64,000 nt of DNA from Selaginella moellendorffii (taxonomy: Eukaryota; Streptophyta; Lycopodiopsida; Selaginellales; Selaginellaceae): positions 1,780,806-1,844,805 of the forward strand of contig NW_003314271.1 in the NCBI RefSeq assembly GCF_000143415.4, in the 5' to 3' direction. Within the stretch, counting starts at the first letter, position 1, and every line of letters begins with the position of its first letter. Made by a program: the position numbers and the translations under genes. Below the pieces are notes generated by a model that saw nothing but the letters and a program-made list of their open reading frames with translations, made no database searches and was not told the origin of the DNA. Below are positions 11,471 through 22,459 of this stretch, in pieces.

Positions 11471-12631
11471 CTAATCAACGTCGGTCAATTCCTGGTCAAT
11501 CCAGATTCTCATCTTCTCCCACCTCTTGCGATCTGTGTAGAAGTCCCGGAAATCCCACGACTCATCGATCCATCCCCTGGAGATGGCGTGCAGCCTCGCC
11601 TGGCGCGCGTGAAAATTGAGTGCCTCGCGCAGTGGCCGGTGATTCGTGATGAATTTGAGCCTCGCCCCATCGATCGCCGCGAAAGAGAGCGCGGCGAGCT
11701 CTGGATCGTCGCTGCCGCTCCAATTCCCTCTCGACTCCGCCACCGAGACGAGCAGCCTGTCCCGGATCGATGGATCCAGCACGCGGCACACGATTTGATC
11801 GCGGCCGCCATCGCTGCTCTCCGGATCAACCAGGAAGCACAGATGGAGGCGATCGAAGCAGCACTCGATCGGCGAGAACAGCATCAGGCCATTGGCTGGA
11901 TCGTCGATGTCCTCCAATCCCATCACTGCCTGGGCGACGCGCGCCCACTCGTGCTTGAAGAGATGGGCGGCGATGAGGCTCCTAGCCGGGACGAGGCGAT
12001 CGACCGCTGGGCAGTAGAGCTTCTTATCGATCGTTGATCCACGCGAAAATCTCTTGTAGCCATAGGCCTCCAGCAGCCGGGCCCGGAAGCTCCGATTTCT
12101 TGGGGTTGCGATGAGCTTGCCCGATCCATAGGAGAGATTGACGCGATTGATCTTCATCTGGACCTCTGTGACATGAGAGATTGCTTCCAGCTTCGTGGCC
12201 AGTCGCTGGATCTTGTCCTCCATCTCCTGGATCTTGGCAATGGTGTCCCCTTGCTGTGATTCGAGCGTGCGGTGGAGCAATCCTCTCGTTTTGATCGATG
12301 GATTTGGGTCCTTGATGCTGCTGCTCTCGAGTGGAAATCCCAGCCCAATTGGGATAGAAACCGGCTCGATCTCAATCTCCTCGTGATTTCTCCGGATGGC
12401 ACTGGGGATCCCCTCGTGCTGAATTGGATGTTTGCGGTGGAATTCGATAGATTTGAAGCTCCTGGTAACTGGGAGGGAAGAAGATCGCGCGGGGCCCCTG
12501 TTTCTAGGGCTAGAACAGAGAACTGACGATTGAGCTCTCGATCTGGCGCTGCCGATTGCGAACGCGATCGCTGCTGGAGCTGGAAGGAATCGGGAATCCA
12601 GCGCCATGAGCTTGATCCACCGCATTGTCAC
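11471..12631 (-). CDS. HNH-nuclease-like (HNH_2 type) protein
   Basis: A single open frame of 386 codons. A predicted coiled coil lies at about residues 125-160 (QQGDTIAKIQEMEDKIQRLA). The region 205-265 reads CPAVDRLVPARSLIAAHLFK, DIDDPANGLMLFSPIECCFD. The AAH (His223), NGL (Asn247) and FD (259-260) pattern is that of the HNH_2 family seen in many fungal and some lycophyte/moss proteins. The usual Cys-x-x-Cys before the first His is not clear, so nuclease activity is uncertain. The N-terminal ~60 residues are basic and Ser/Arg-rich, possibly an organelle presequence. Start codons at 12631, 12625 or 12604 are all possible. The assignment is by motif only. Confidence 0.6.
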   Translation of the reverse strand: MTMRWIKLMALDSRFLPAPAAIAFAIGSARSRAQSSVLCSSPRNRGPARSSSLPVTRSFKSIEFHRKHPIQHEGIPSAIRRNHEEIEIEPVSIPIGLGFPLESSSIKDPNPSIKTRGLLHRTLESQQGDTIAKIQEMEDKIQRLATKLEAISHVTEVQMKINRVNLSYGSGKLIATPRNRSFRARLLEAYGYKRFSRGSTIDKKLYCPAVDRLVPARSLIAAHLFKHEWARVAQAVMGLEDIDDPANGLMLFSPIECCFDRLHLCFLVDPESSDGGRDQIVCRVLDPSIRDRLLVSVAESRGNWSGSDDPELAALSFAAIDGARLKFITNHRPLREALNFHARQARLHAISRGWIDESWDFRDFYTDRKRWEKMRIWIDQELTDVD

Positions 12632-12809
12632 CTAGAGAGCCATCCTTTGATTCCTTCTCTTCTCTCTTCCGCGCGAATTGGAAGAAGCTTGAAGCATTCG
12701 AGATCCCAAGAGCTTTCATCTCAAGCTGCCACGTGTACGGTGGAAATTTTTAAAAATCCTTGCGAGGATATTCCGTCCTTCCAACGGGTAGGGTTTTAGG
12801 GCAGGAGCG
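12632..12809. promoter_or_regulatory. Divergent intergenic promoter region (HNH-like / F-box)
   Basis: A 178-bp gap between two opposite start codons. It includes a GCCACGTGTAC E-box/ABRE-like CACGTG core near 12730 and a TAGGGTTTTAGGG telo-box-like element at about 12788-12800. No TATA box is obvious. Confidence 0.4.
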
Positions 12810-13907
12810 ATGGAGGAAGAGCTCTGGAGCTCGCAAAGGGATGTCATCGCCAAGGTTTTTGTGCTCCTGCCGCTCGAAGACATCATCCGCATTCGATCCG
12901 TGTGTAAGTCTTGGCACTCGCTCGTCGGATCGGGCGAGTTTCTCGAGCTCTGGAAGCGCAAATCCGCCAGGCGGTCGCAGCCGCCGTGGATTTGCGTCCG
13001 GGCGTGGCGAGAATCCCTGCAGCAGCAACGAGCGCCGCCGAAATCCGAGGTTTGGAGTCCCGTCGGAGGCCCCAGAGTAGCGTTCCCCTTCACGTTTCGT
13101 CCGCCAGGAACATCGCAGCTCCAGATTATGGCGTCCTCGCGTGGCCTGGTGTGCGGCCAGGGATTCAATGGGGCGCTCTACGTGGGAAATCCTTTGAAGG
13201 GTCTGTGGCACCAGCTGCCATTGCCACCTACAAGCATTGGCAGCCACCAGGCGACCATGGCCGTGGCCGCCACTGGGAATTCGTACAAGGTCGGTTTCTT
13301 TGGAGCATTGCCATTTCTCATCTATGATTCCAGACTGGAAACTTGGGTGACCGACGCTAGCTACTACAGGCCAGGGACTTGCATTACCAGGGATCTCCGA
13401 GGCTCGCTCTACATGAGCAATCTTCCCGGCAGCGTTATATGCTACGATATGAGCTCGAGATCATGGTCGGAGGTGGAAGTTTGTGGCTTCCCGGATAAAA
13501 GCCATCAAAGGCTGGATATCATGGTTTGCAGCTCCATGATCAATCACAGGGGGAGACACATCCAAGTTTCGGCATTGCTGAGTGACGACAAGAAGCTCTG
13601 GTACGAGATATGGGAGCTTGTACCTGGGAATCAGTCGTTACCCAGGGGCTGTAAAATGGCCTGGAGGATCTTATCTACGAGCCTGACACTGAATGAGATT
13701 ACGCTGGAGGGAAGCTTTATCTTCGTCCAGGCAGGAGACATGCTGGTGGTGTACCCCCGGCTGCTGCGAGGTTCTCACTCAGTTTCGGAAGAGTGGCGCT
13801 CCAATTTTCCTCCAGCAGTGGCTTTCAACGTTGAGCTGAGCTCCTGGCACGTCTTAGAAGAATCGTTTGAGGGGATTTTTGTGCCGAGCTTAACGACACA
13901 GCCTTGA
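12810..13907 (+). CDS. F-box protein
   Basis: An intronless 365-codon frame. Residues about 9-48 (QRDVIAKVFVLLPLEDIIRI then RSVCKSWHSLV) form an F-box, which docks the protein to SKP1 in an SCF ubiquitin ligase. The rest has spaced aromatic/Gly motifs (LVCGQGFNGALYVGNPLKGL, FLIYDSRLETWV, GSVICYDMSSRSW), the kind of beta-propeller-like region found in F-box/kelch or F-box-associated proteins. These would recruit the substrate, which cannot be predicted. The CDS is complete, with ATG at 12810 in a good context (gcgATGGag). It diverges from the HNH-like gene. Confidence 0.85.
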   Translation: MEEELWSSQRDVIAKVFVLLPLEDIIRIRSVCKSWHSLVGSGEFLELWKRKSARRSQPPWICVRAWRESLQQQRAPPKSEVWSPVGGPRVAFPFTFRPPGTSQLQIMASSRGLVCGQGFNGALYVGNPLKGLWHQLPLPPTSIGSHQATMAVAATGNSYKVGFFGALPFLIYDSRLETWVTDASYYRPGTCITRDLRGSLYMSNLPGSVICYDMSSRSWSEVEVCGFPDKSHQRLDIMVCSSMINHRGRHIQVSALLSDDKKLWYEIWELVPGNQSLPRGCKMAWRILSTSLTLNEITLEGSFIFVQAGDMLVVYPRLLRGSHSVSEEWRSNFPPAVAFNVELSSWHVLEESFEGIFVPSLTTQP

Positions 13908-14202
13908 GGTACAGAAAGTTCCAGTCTCTTCTTTCTTTATATATGTTTTGATGTGATGGAACTATAGAATATTACGTACGTGAGATGGGCATGATATACC
14001 TCCTGATAATCGGGACAAACGTTACGTGTCCTTTTGGAGGTTGTTCGTGGCAGAAATTCAGCAATCCAGCACAGCACACGGGTCTTCTTTATTCGAGTGT
14101 ATCATTGACCCCGTTGAGTGCGCAGCAACTCCAAAACCTTGAGGTGATTTCAAGTTTCTTGGACTTGACGATCTTAATTCAGGCGGTGACAAGAGGAGCT
14201 TA

Positions 14203-17200
14203 ATGGCGGCTGAAGAATCGGCTCGCATTGCGCCTCCGCAAGGGCTCCGGTCTCAATCTTCAGTTGCCAAGCAGCATCACAGGCACCTCCGTCGGCATGG
14301 CAGTCATGAACTGGAGGACGAAGAGCTGGAAAATGAGGCAGATCTAGAAACTGTTGAGGAAGAAAAATCAAATCTTTTGCTCTACGGCAAGCTCGAGGTA
14401 GGAATTGGGGATTGCAAGAACTTGGTGTTCAGGGGGCCGCTCACAGACTGCGTCCGCATGCGAATTCCGATGTCCTGCAATCCCAAAGTATCCAAGAAGA
14501 CGCGATATCCAAAACGGGGGCTCTACGTTGTTTTGAGCATTGGGGGAGCAAGGCTTGGTCGAACCCGGATATCAAAAAAACCATCCTGGAACGAACAATT
14601 ATCCATCCATGTAAGTCATTTTGCGACGGAAGTTGTGCTGACCGTGAAAGACGACGGGCTTTTATTTGGGCCTCACGTCCTCGGCAGGGTCCGAATACCA
14701 GCGGAGGAAGTTCTTTCGAAGAAGCCCATCGAGGGGTGGTTTCCGCTGTTAAGCAGAGGAAGGCAGAAACAGGATACGCAGCTCAACCTTTTTATCAAGT
14801 ACACTCCTGTCGAGGAAGATCGGAATTACATTGAAGGTGTTGGTCCGGGGATTGGTGTGGAGAAGGTGTACTTTCCTCTTAGAACAGGATGCCGAGTGAG
14901 GCTGTATCAAGACGCTCACGCGGAGGTGCCTCCTCTCAAGCCGATAAGTCTCGACAATGGCCAGGAATTCGTGAGGCAATGCTGCTGGGAGGATCTCTGC
15001 CGGGCAATTGTCGATGCTCACCACATCGTGTATATTATCGGATGGGCAGTCTTTCATAGAACCAGGCTGGTGAGAACTGGTCACAAGGACTTGCCGGACT
15101 TAACACTGGGTGAGCTTCTTAAGCAAAAGTCTGCAGAGGGTGTGAGAGTTCTCTTGCTTGTTTGGGATGACAAGACGTCTCACAGGACAAGGTTCTTCAA
15201 AATCGTAAGATACTTTCTTTGCTTGTAAGTTATTACATTAACTTTTAACTTGCTTTCCAGGATGGTGTTATGGGGACTCACGACGAGGACACAAAGAAAT
15301 ATTTTAAGCATTCTGCAGTGAAGTGTGTCCTTTCTCCTCGCTATGGAGACAACAAGCTCAGCTGGTTTAGACAAAAGGTAAGTTTATCATAACTCTTACA
15401 AAAATCATTGTTGTCTGTGCAGATTGTGGGAACCTTGTATACTCATCATCAGAAGCTGGTAATAGCTGATACTCAGGGCCCGGGACAAACTCGAAAGATC
15501 ACCTCATTTTTGGGAGGTCTAGACCTTTGCGATGGTCGTTATGATACTCAAAAGCACTCTCTTTTCAACACTTTAACCACAATTCACAAAGATGACTGCT
15601 ACAACGCCATGTTTTCGGTAAGTTGTCAGTGAAATTTGAGACCTTTTGATTGACTTTGTTATGCAGGCAACTGCCGAGAGTGGAGGGCCAAGGCAACCTT
15701 GGCATGATCAGCATTGCATGCTTGAAGGTCCAGCTGCGTACGACTGTCTCAAAAATTTTGAGCAGCGATGGTTGAAATCCTCGAACTGGCACGACGATGA
15801 GCTGGTTCAGATCTCACGAATTTCGTGGATACTTGGTCCAATCAAGGAGCATCCGGAGGAGGATAAAGCGCTTCTAGTATCACAGCATGATGATCCAGAG
15901 ACATGGCATGCGCAAGTGCGTTGCAAGTTTTCTCCTTTCATCCTGACTGAAATAGCCTGCAGGTGTTTCGTTCGATTGATTCCGGTTCTGTGAAAGGGTT
16001 TCCAAAGAGTGCTCTGGGTGCCGAAGTCGAGGTAATTTTTGTAGCTGTAGAATGGGGTTTTATACAAGCTGTTGTTTGAGCAGCATTTGATTTGCGGAAA
16101 GAACATTGCTATCGACAAAAGTATACATGCCGCATACGTGGAGAGGATAAGGTCTGCTCGGCATTTTATCTACATTGAAAATCAGTATTTTCTGGGTTCT
16201 TCGTATGCTTGGCCTGACTATAAAAATGCTGGTAATAATCTCAAGGCTTCATGTTTTAGTTGCTAACATTCGCGATACTCTCAGGTGCAACGCATTTAAT
16301 TCCGATGGAGATTGCTCTGAAAATTGACGCTAATATCCGAAAACGCAAAAGGTTCGCTGTGTATGTGCTTGTACCCATGTGGCCGGAAGGCGCTCCCGAC
16401 AGTGCTTCTGGACAAGAAATCTTATATTTCCAGGCCAGTATTCTTCCGTTTTTTAAGTGCATAGAAGTATTGACACTTTGTATTCTCATCTAAACCAGGC
16501 ACAAACCATGGAGACGATGTATCGTGTGGTTGCAAAAGCTCTAGCAGACACCGGACTTGACAAAGAGTATCATCCCAGAGACTACTTAAACTTCTACTGC
16601 CTTGGCAATCGCGAGAAACGGAATCACGAGCCCGAGAAGCCACCACCTGAGAAGTCGAAACAGGTACTATTGCACTCGGGGCTTTTTAAGATCTTTTAGT
16701 TTTTAATTTGTGACAGCATACTGTACAAGAAAATGGCCGTTTTCTTATCTATGTTCATGCCAAAAGCATGATTGTAGACGATGAATACGTGATCATAGGC
16801 TCTGCAAACATCAACCAGAGATCGATGGATGGTTGCCGAGACACTGAAATAGCAATGGGAGCGTTCCAGCCAAACTACACGTGGAAGCAACAGCAGAAAC
16901 ATCCCAGAGGCCAGGCAAGCTCAGTTCCTCGCTCGTAGCAACTTAAAACTCACCTTCGTTTCTACAGGTCTATGGCCATAGAATTTCGCTGTGGGCCGAG
17001 CATCTGGCTTGCGTGGAAGATTGTTTCGAAGATCCAGAAAGCGTGGAAACAGTCCGCCGTGTGAATCACCTGGCGGAGGAGAACTGGAAGCAGTATGTCG
17101 GCGAGGAAGTGGTCGATATGCAAGGCCATCTCATGCCTTACCCGGTGGAGGTCACCCCGGAAGGAAAGCTCGAGCCACTCCAAGGTTTCGAGAACTTCCC

Positions 17201-17264
17201 CGATCTTGGAGGCAAGGTACTGGGAACTCCTCACGCGCAACTTCCAGACCAGCTGACCTCGTGA
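14203..17264 (+). CDS. C2-type phospholipase D (delta/gamma-like)
   Basis: Hydrolyses phosphatidylcholine or -ethanolamine to phosphatidic acid. Exons: 14203-15204, 15261-15377, 15423-15617, 15667-15915, 15963-16031, 16081-16231, 16285-16433, 16499-16663, 16717-16914, 16968-17264; 863 aa. A C2 domain spans about residues 60-205 ([46 protein letters not shown]). HKD motif 1 is His382/Lys384/Asp389 ([10 protein letters not shown]). HKD motif 2 is His713/Lys715/Asp720 ([10 protein letters not shown]), followed by [25 protein letters not shown] is also present. Two introns need GC donors: 16434-16498 (TCCAG|GCCAGT) and 16915-16967 (GCCAG|GCAAGC). Both keep conserved residues joined and in phase. 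Exon 6 could start at 16081 or 16084. Confidence 0.95.
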
Positions 17265-17385
17265 TTTTGTACGGAATGTCTAACCCCGTACACGTATGAT
17301 TTGTACGAAATAACGGTTTTAACTCTCCGTACGAGAACCCAGGGTTTTAACGAATTAGGGTTCTTCGGCAATTTAGGGCTCTTGA

Positions 17386-19706
17386 ATGGAGAAGCTGCGG
17401 GGATGGCTCACGCGAGGCGCCGATCGTGGCGCCGGCGATTGCAGCTGCAAGGGTGAGTGCAATAGCAACGATGATGGAGTAGGAGGCGGCGGGGCTGTCA
17501 AGCTGAAGCTGCTGTTCGCGTCGGAGACGGGCACTTCGGCCGCATTGGCGAAGCGCCTGGCTGGGAAGCTGGGTGAGAGGGGGATTCCAGTGGAGCTGGT
17601 CGATCCCAGCGGGTACGAGCCCGAGGAATTTCTCAAGGAGAGGCTGGTGGTGATGGTCGTGTCGACATGGGAGGACGGGAATCCTCCCAAGCACGCGGCT
17701 TTCTTCGTGAACTGGCTCGCCGAGAGCTCCACGGACTTTCGAGTTGGATCAAAGGCGCTGGCCGAGTGCCGGTTTGCGGTGTTTGGCGTTGGAAGCCGCG
17801 AGTATGGTTCCAAGTTTAATGCCGTTGGAAGAGCCGTGGAGAAGTACATGGCGGACCTGGGAGCGCAAAGATTGGTGGAGAGGGGCGAGGGAGACGTCGA
17901 TGGAGGCAGGCTAGATGCTACTTTCGATGGCTGGTCGGCAAGGCTCGTTCGCAAAGTGAAAGAGTTTCTCGAGAGAGATTCCATCGCAGTGGAACCGGCT
18001 GCTGCGGTTGAAGGAGATGAGAGTGACGACGATGGCGAGTTTGATGACAGTAAGGAGGATTTCGACTTGGAAGATTTGGCTGGCAAGTATCCTCGAGCGA
18101 CGAATGGAAAGCCCGTTAGCGATGGAGAGGCGAAGGAGATGGTGACGCCCGTTATCAGGTCCAGCTTAGAGAAACAGGTATCTGTTTCTCAGATTTAAGT
18201 TGAGATGGCCACTTCTTATCTTTGTTTCTTCTCTTTCGTTCCTTGCAGGGGTACAAGGTAATTGGATCTCACAGCGGTGTGAAGTTATGTAGATGGACAA
18301 AGTCTCAACTACGCGGTCGTGGTGGCTGCTACAAGCATACCTTTTATGGAATTGAGAGCCACAGGTGGGAAAATTTCTGCTTTTTCTACGATGATTCATG
18401 ATGTTATTAAGTACTTTTCAGATGTATGGAGGCAACGCCGAGCCTTGCGTGCGCAAACAAATGCGTCTTCTGCTGGAGGCACCATACAAATCCCGTTGGA
18501 AAGTCGTGGAAGTGGAAGATGGATGATCCTTTGGATATAGTGACGACTGCTCTGGATCATCATAAGAAGATGATCAAGCAAATGAAAGGCGTCCCTGGTA
18601 AGTACTTTCCTAGCAAGTAGCTCAACTCACGGCTTTGCTGTGATATTGGCTCAGGTGTGAAAGATGATCGTCTGGAAGAAGGCCTTCGTCCAAGGCATTG
18701 TGCTCTGTCACTTGTTGGAGAACCCATCATGTATCCGGAGATTAACACTCTGGTCGACGAGCTGCATAAGAGACATATATCTACGTTTCTGGTGACTAAT
18801 GCCCAGTTCCCCGACAAAATTGCATCTTTACATCCCGTCACACAGGTAGGCTTCTTAAATTCTGTCTGTGTCCCTGTGTCTGAAAACGGTTATGCAGCTA
18901 TACGTGAGCGTTGATGCTGCAACAAAGGAGAGGCTAAAAGCCATAGACAGGCCTCTTTTCAGCGACTATTGGGAGCGTTTCATCGTAAGTCGTTTGCATT
19001 CAAAGCTCCTTTTGCGAAGCTAAGCTTCCTTTTCTCTTTTCTCTAGGATTCTTTGAAGGCGCTTTTAGATAAGCAACAGAGGACGGTGTATCGCTTGACT
19101 TTAGTTAAAGGATGGAATACCGCCGAAATTACGGCATACGCAGAGCTTTTGAAACTGGGAAGGCCGGACTTTATTGAGATCAAGGGAGTTACCTACTGTG
19201 GCTCGTAAGTCTCTTTCGGTTTTTGCTCCTCTCATAAAGACCCGTTTCTCTGGTTTTCAAGGTCTAAGACATCAACGTTGACCATGGAGAACGTTCCTTG
19301 GCACGAGGATGTGCGAGAGTTTTCGGAGGCGTTATCTGCAGAGACCCGAGGAGAGTACGAGCTGGCGTGTGAGCACGTCCACTCGTGCTGTGTTCTCCTG
19401 GCTAATGTCTCCAAGTTCAAAGCCGATGGACAGTGGCATACATGGATCGACTATGACAAGTTCCAGGAGCTGGTAAGCGGGCAGAGCAGACAGGAGTAAT
19501 GCACTTTGCTTCCTTGCTTCTAAAGAACTTCGCTTTTCTTGCACCAGGTGACAAGTGGGGAATCCTTCAGCAGTGAGGACTACATGGCAACCACCCCGGC
19601 CTGGGCTGTGTATGGTGCTGTCGAAGGTGGCTTTGATCCCACTGAAACGAGAGTTAGAAAGGAGAGACGGCATGGCGGTGGCGGTGTTAGCGGTGGCTGT
19701 ACTTAA
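17386..19706 (+). CDS. TYW1: tRNA 4-demethylwyosine synthase TYW1 (flavodoxin + radical SAM)
   Basis: Forms the tricyclic core of wybutosine at G37 of tRNA-Phe from N1-methylguanosine and pyruvate. Exons: 17386-18177, 18249-18364, 18422-18597, 18655-18845, 18898-18984, 19047-19204, 19262-19472, 19548-19706; 629 aa. An N-terminal flavodoxin-like domain (LLFASETGTSAALAKRLAGK, VVSTWEDGNPP, FGVGSREYGSKFNAVG) is followed by an acidic linker. The radical-SAM core has Cys313-x3-Cys317-x2-Cys320 (ACANKCVFCWRH). LSLVGEPIMYPEI, FLVTNAQFPD and TLTMENVPWHEDV are TYW1 hallmarks. The flavodoxin-radical SAM fusion is the eukaryotic arrangement. Telo-box-like TTAGGGTTC lies just upstream. It converges on the CVNH gene (74 bp between stops). 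Confidence 0.96.
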
Positions 19707-19780
19707 GGGAAGAAGCCTCATCTCTTCTACTTGCCAGTTAAGTTTTTCGTTTTATTTCGTCATTCGCTCACAGAGATTGT

Positions 19781-20221
19781 TTACATGTGGACGCCGCAGA
19801 ATTCCAGATACCCATTATTGTTTCCAAAGTAGTGATTGAGGTCCGTTTCCGTGGTGATATTGTTGCCCTTCCCGTCGGGGCACGCCGCACGCATCAAGTT
19901 GCTGTGGAGCTCGACGTCGCAGCTATCAAAAATGCCACTGCCGGAGATGATACGACCATTGTAGTTTCCCAAGTTCTCCTGCAAGTTGAAGAACTGGTGC
20001 TCCCACCTTGGCTCGCACTTGGCATATAACCAGTACTTGACGAGCGCAACGGGACGGCAGGAGAATGCGAATTGATCGCAAGCCTGTGGAAGAAGGATCA
20101 ATGGAAACTGGAAGAGGTGAGTGTTCTTCTTTTCTTTTCTCTCACTCTCTTCGGTTCTTACCTGGGTGTTTATGAGCAGAGAAGCCGTAGCTGTCACGAG
20201 CAGGAGCAAGTGTTTCTTCAT
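19781..20221 (-). CDS. Secreted CyanoVirin-N homology (CVNH) domain lectin
   Basis: Two exons on the minus strand: 20221-20162 and 20083-19781; 120 aa. Exon 1 is exactly a 20-residue signal peptide (MKKHLLLLVTATASLLINTQ). Exon 2 is one CVNH domain. It has two internal repeats, each starting with a (S)C and an L-x-A-x-C element and ending in an N-x-x-x-x-x-N-G turn: FSC..AKC..LGNYNG and DSC..AAC..FGNNNG. Cys29/43 and Cys75/88 match the two repeat disulphides. Cys22 and Cys116 form a likely extra pair tying the ends. CVNH proteins bind mannose-rich glycans and are known from cyanobacteria, fungi and ferns. If the intron were retained the frame stays open but gains 26 residues without homology. 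The carbohydrate ligand and biological role are inference. Confidence 0.85.
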   Translation of the reverse strand: MKKHLLLLVTATASLLINTQVRTEESERKEKKNTHLFQFPLILLPQACDQFAFSCRPVALVKYWLYAKCEPRWEHQFFNLQENLGNYNGRIISGSGIFDSCDVELHSNLMRAACPDGKGNNITTETDLNHYFGNNNGYLEFCGVHM

Positions 20222-21895
20222 TGGGAACTTGTGAAGAGTTGCCGTCGCTACACTTCCCGTTATCGAGTTGGATTAAAAGGAATGATCTTTCGTCTTGGTG
20301 TAGGACCAAAAGAACGTCCGGACAAAGGAGACGTCTTCTAGCCGAGGCAAGCCAGCTTTGTTTCGTTTCTAAAGTGTATCTAGTGTAATCCCTGTTGCCG
20401 GATCATCGATTCCATGATGACATATTGGAAGACAATCAAAACAGTATAAATGAGAAAATCCGGAGGAAATGGTTTCTTTGCGCTGATTGTTTAAATAATT
20501 GTACTATAGTGTTTTTACGTCCTGAAAGTCTTTGGAGTTGCAGGAGAGTAGCTTTCTCTCTTGAGTACCTAGGAAACTGGATCTGTAGCGTACTCCACTG
20601 GTCCCTCTTATTCAATCCAATCCAAATCCTTTTGCTCGCTGGATCATCCACTGGATCAAACGGAATCGCCCAAGGAATCCCCAGATCCCTCCTTCAAAGC
20701 ACACCCAGTGATTGCTCCTTGAGTGGTGGAAAACTTCCAAGCAATGCTTTCTCCCCCTCCAAATCCATTCTTTTCTTACTTGAAGTGAATGCTTCCACAT
20801 GAGGATCATGTTCTCCAGTGTGGGTTTTGCTTTTCTACCTGGCTTGCTTTGACCGGTAGGTTCGGGGGGGACTTTGGCTCGGTACGGTCATGCCAGACCT
20901 AACGCTGCAGGTTGGGTGCTCCTTTACACCAAGTCCTTGGCAAAGACAGTGTCCTTACTAGCTCTTCCAGCTTTTGTGCTACATATATCCTGCGAGAAAA
21001 CGGAATGGAGGACTGCGAAAGAGCACCAACATTCTCTTTGGCTTTCGCCTCGAGAAAATCGAAATCCGCGAACGGGGCATTGAACTCCAAACTAAAACCG
21101 CCGTTAAACCCGGCTAAAGCCCCACTAAACCTGGCTTGATCCTGACAGGAACATGGAATCCACCTTGACTGGACCAGGCCTTTTGTCCATGCATTGGGTG
21201 GTGTTAGGGCAAAGGTCACCATCTTTGCAATCATCTCTCTCTTAAGAAAACAATTGAAAAGAAATAAAGGATGGCAAAGTCTTCTGCAATTTGACCCTAA
21301 ACCCCACTGTAATCCCAAATCACCTGATAGGATAAAGTTCTCCCTGCATTTTGTGCTTTGGTTGAAACTTTCAAAAGGAAAAACAAGAGATTTAATCTAC
21401 CTTTTTTTCTTAAAAAATAGAAAAACTTCTCTTTCTCTCTTTTGGCCTTGCCTTTGCATTGCATCTGCTGCTGCTGCTGGCTGCTATCCTGCTGCAGCAC
21501 ACACTGGCACAGGCCACACAAGTCAGGCCAAAAAAAAAAAAAAAAGAAAGGGGGAACAACAACTGGAAGGAAAGGAGGCCTCCAAGCAAAATCCAAGGCA
21601 AGTAAAACCAGGCTAAAAATCTCTTCCAGCCCAAAATCCAAGCACACAAGCAAAGCAAAGCACAAAGATGGCTGGCTGGCTGGCTGCTCTGCATTGCCCA
21701 CATGCTCCATGATCATCTCCTCTCACAACAACATGGAATCTCCAGGGGCATCTCTGGAGCATCTCTCCATGGCATGACTCTCTCTCTCTCTTCTCTCTCC
21801 CTCTCTTTCTCTTTCTCTCTCTTCCTGCCATGGAAGACAGGAGAAGAGAGAACACACAAAAGAAGCGTAGGAACAAAATGGTTTTTCTTCTCTCC

Positions 21896-21940
<45 letters not shown>

Positions 21941-22459
21941 CTCTTGGAGCAGCAATGCCACCAATGGAATCAGACGATCTAAGACGCCGATGCTGATGAT
22001 GGAGCCAAAATCGACACACTCGGTGCTGGATTCTTCGTCTTCCTCCTCCTAAGCAGCTTCTAAAGCGCGCTCTGCGATATCGGCAGCTATGGTGGAAGGA
22101 GAGCTCAATGGATGACGATCAGGGGTGGCAGAGTAGGAGGCATGGATTCTCGTGGACGCTCCAGCTCCTGCATTGGAAGCACGGGCCTGGAATGAGGAAG
22201 AGGTGAAAGAGTGAAAGAGAGAGAGAGTGTGTGTGTGTGTGTGTGTGTGTGAAAGTGTGAGAGGCGAGAGGAGGAAGAAGAAGATCGGGGATGTGGGTCT
22301 AGCCAGGACTGGCGACCCACGAGAGGATTTGGATCGCGAGCAAGTGGGTTGCTCCCGGAATGTAGCTGCGCGGAAGGGATTGGATCGATCGATCGAATGA
22401 GCGCCGGAGGAATAGAAGGAGCGCAGCATCGGAGGGGACACAGCACAGGGTCGAGCGCC
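20222..22459. other. Intergenic region with microsatellites and long CT-rich leader
   Basis: No gene recognised. It holds an A15 run (about 21532-21546), a TC-rich stretch (21778-21830), a (TC)n run (about 21896-21935) and (GT)n at 22227-22251. The CT-rich and GT stretches lie within 700 bp upstream of the BPP-like gene and could be part of its promoter or 5' UTR; CT-rich leaders are common in plant genes. Open frames here are low-complexity or antisense and show no family signature. Confidence 0.6.

Noticed and set aside
11459-12037. 192-codon plus-strand open frame
   Set aside because: Antisense shadow of the HNH-like gene; composition follows codon positions of the minus-strand gene.
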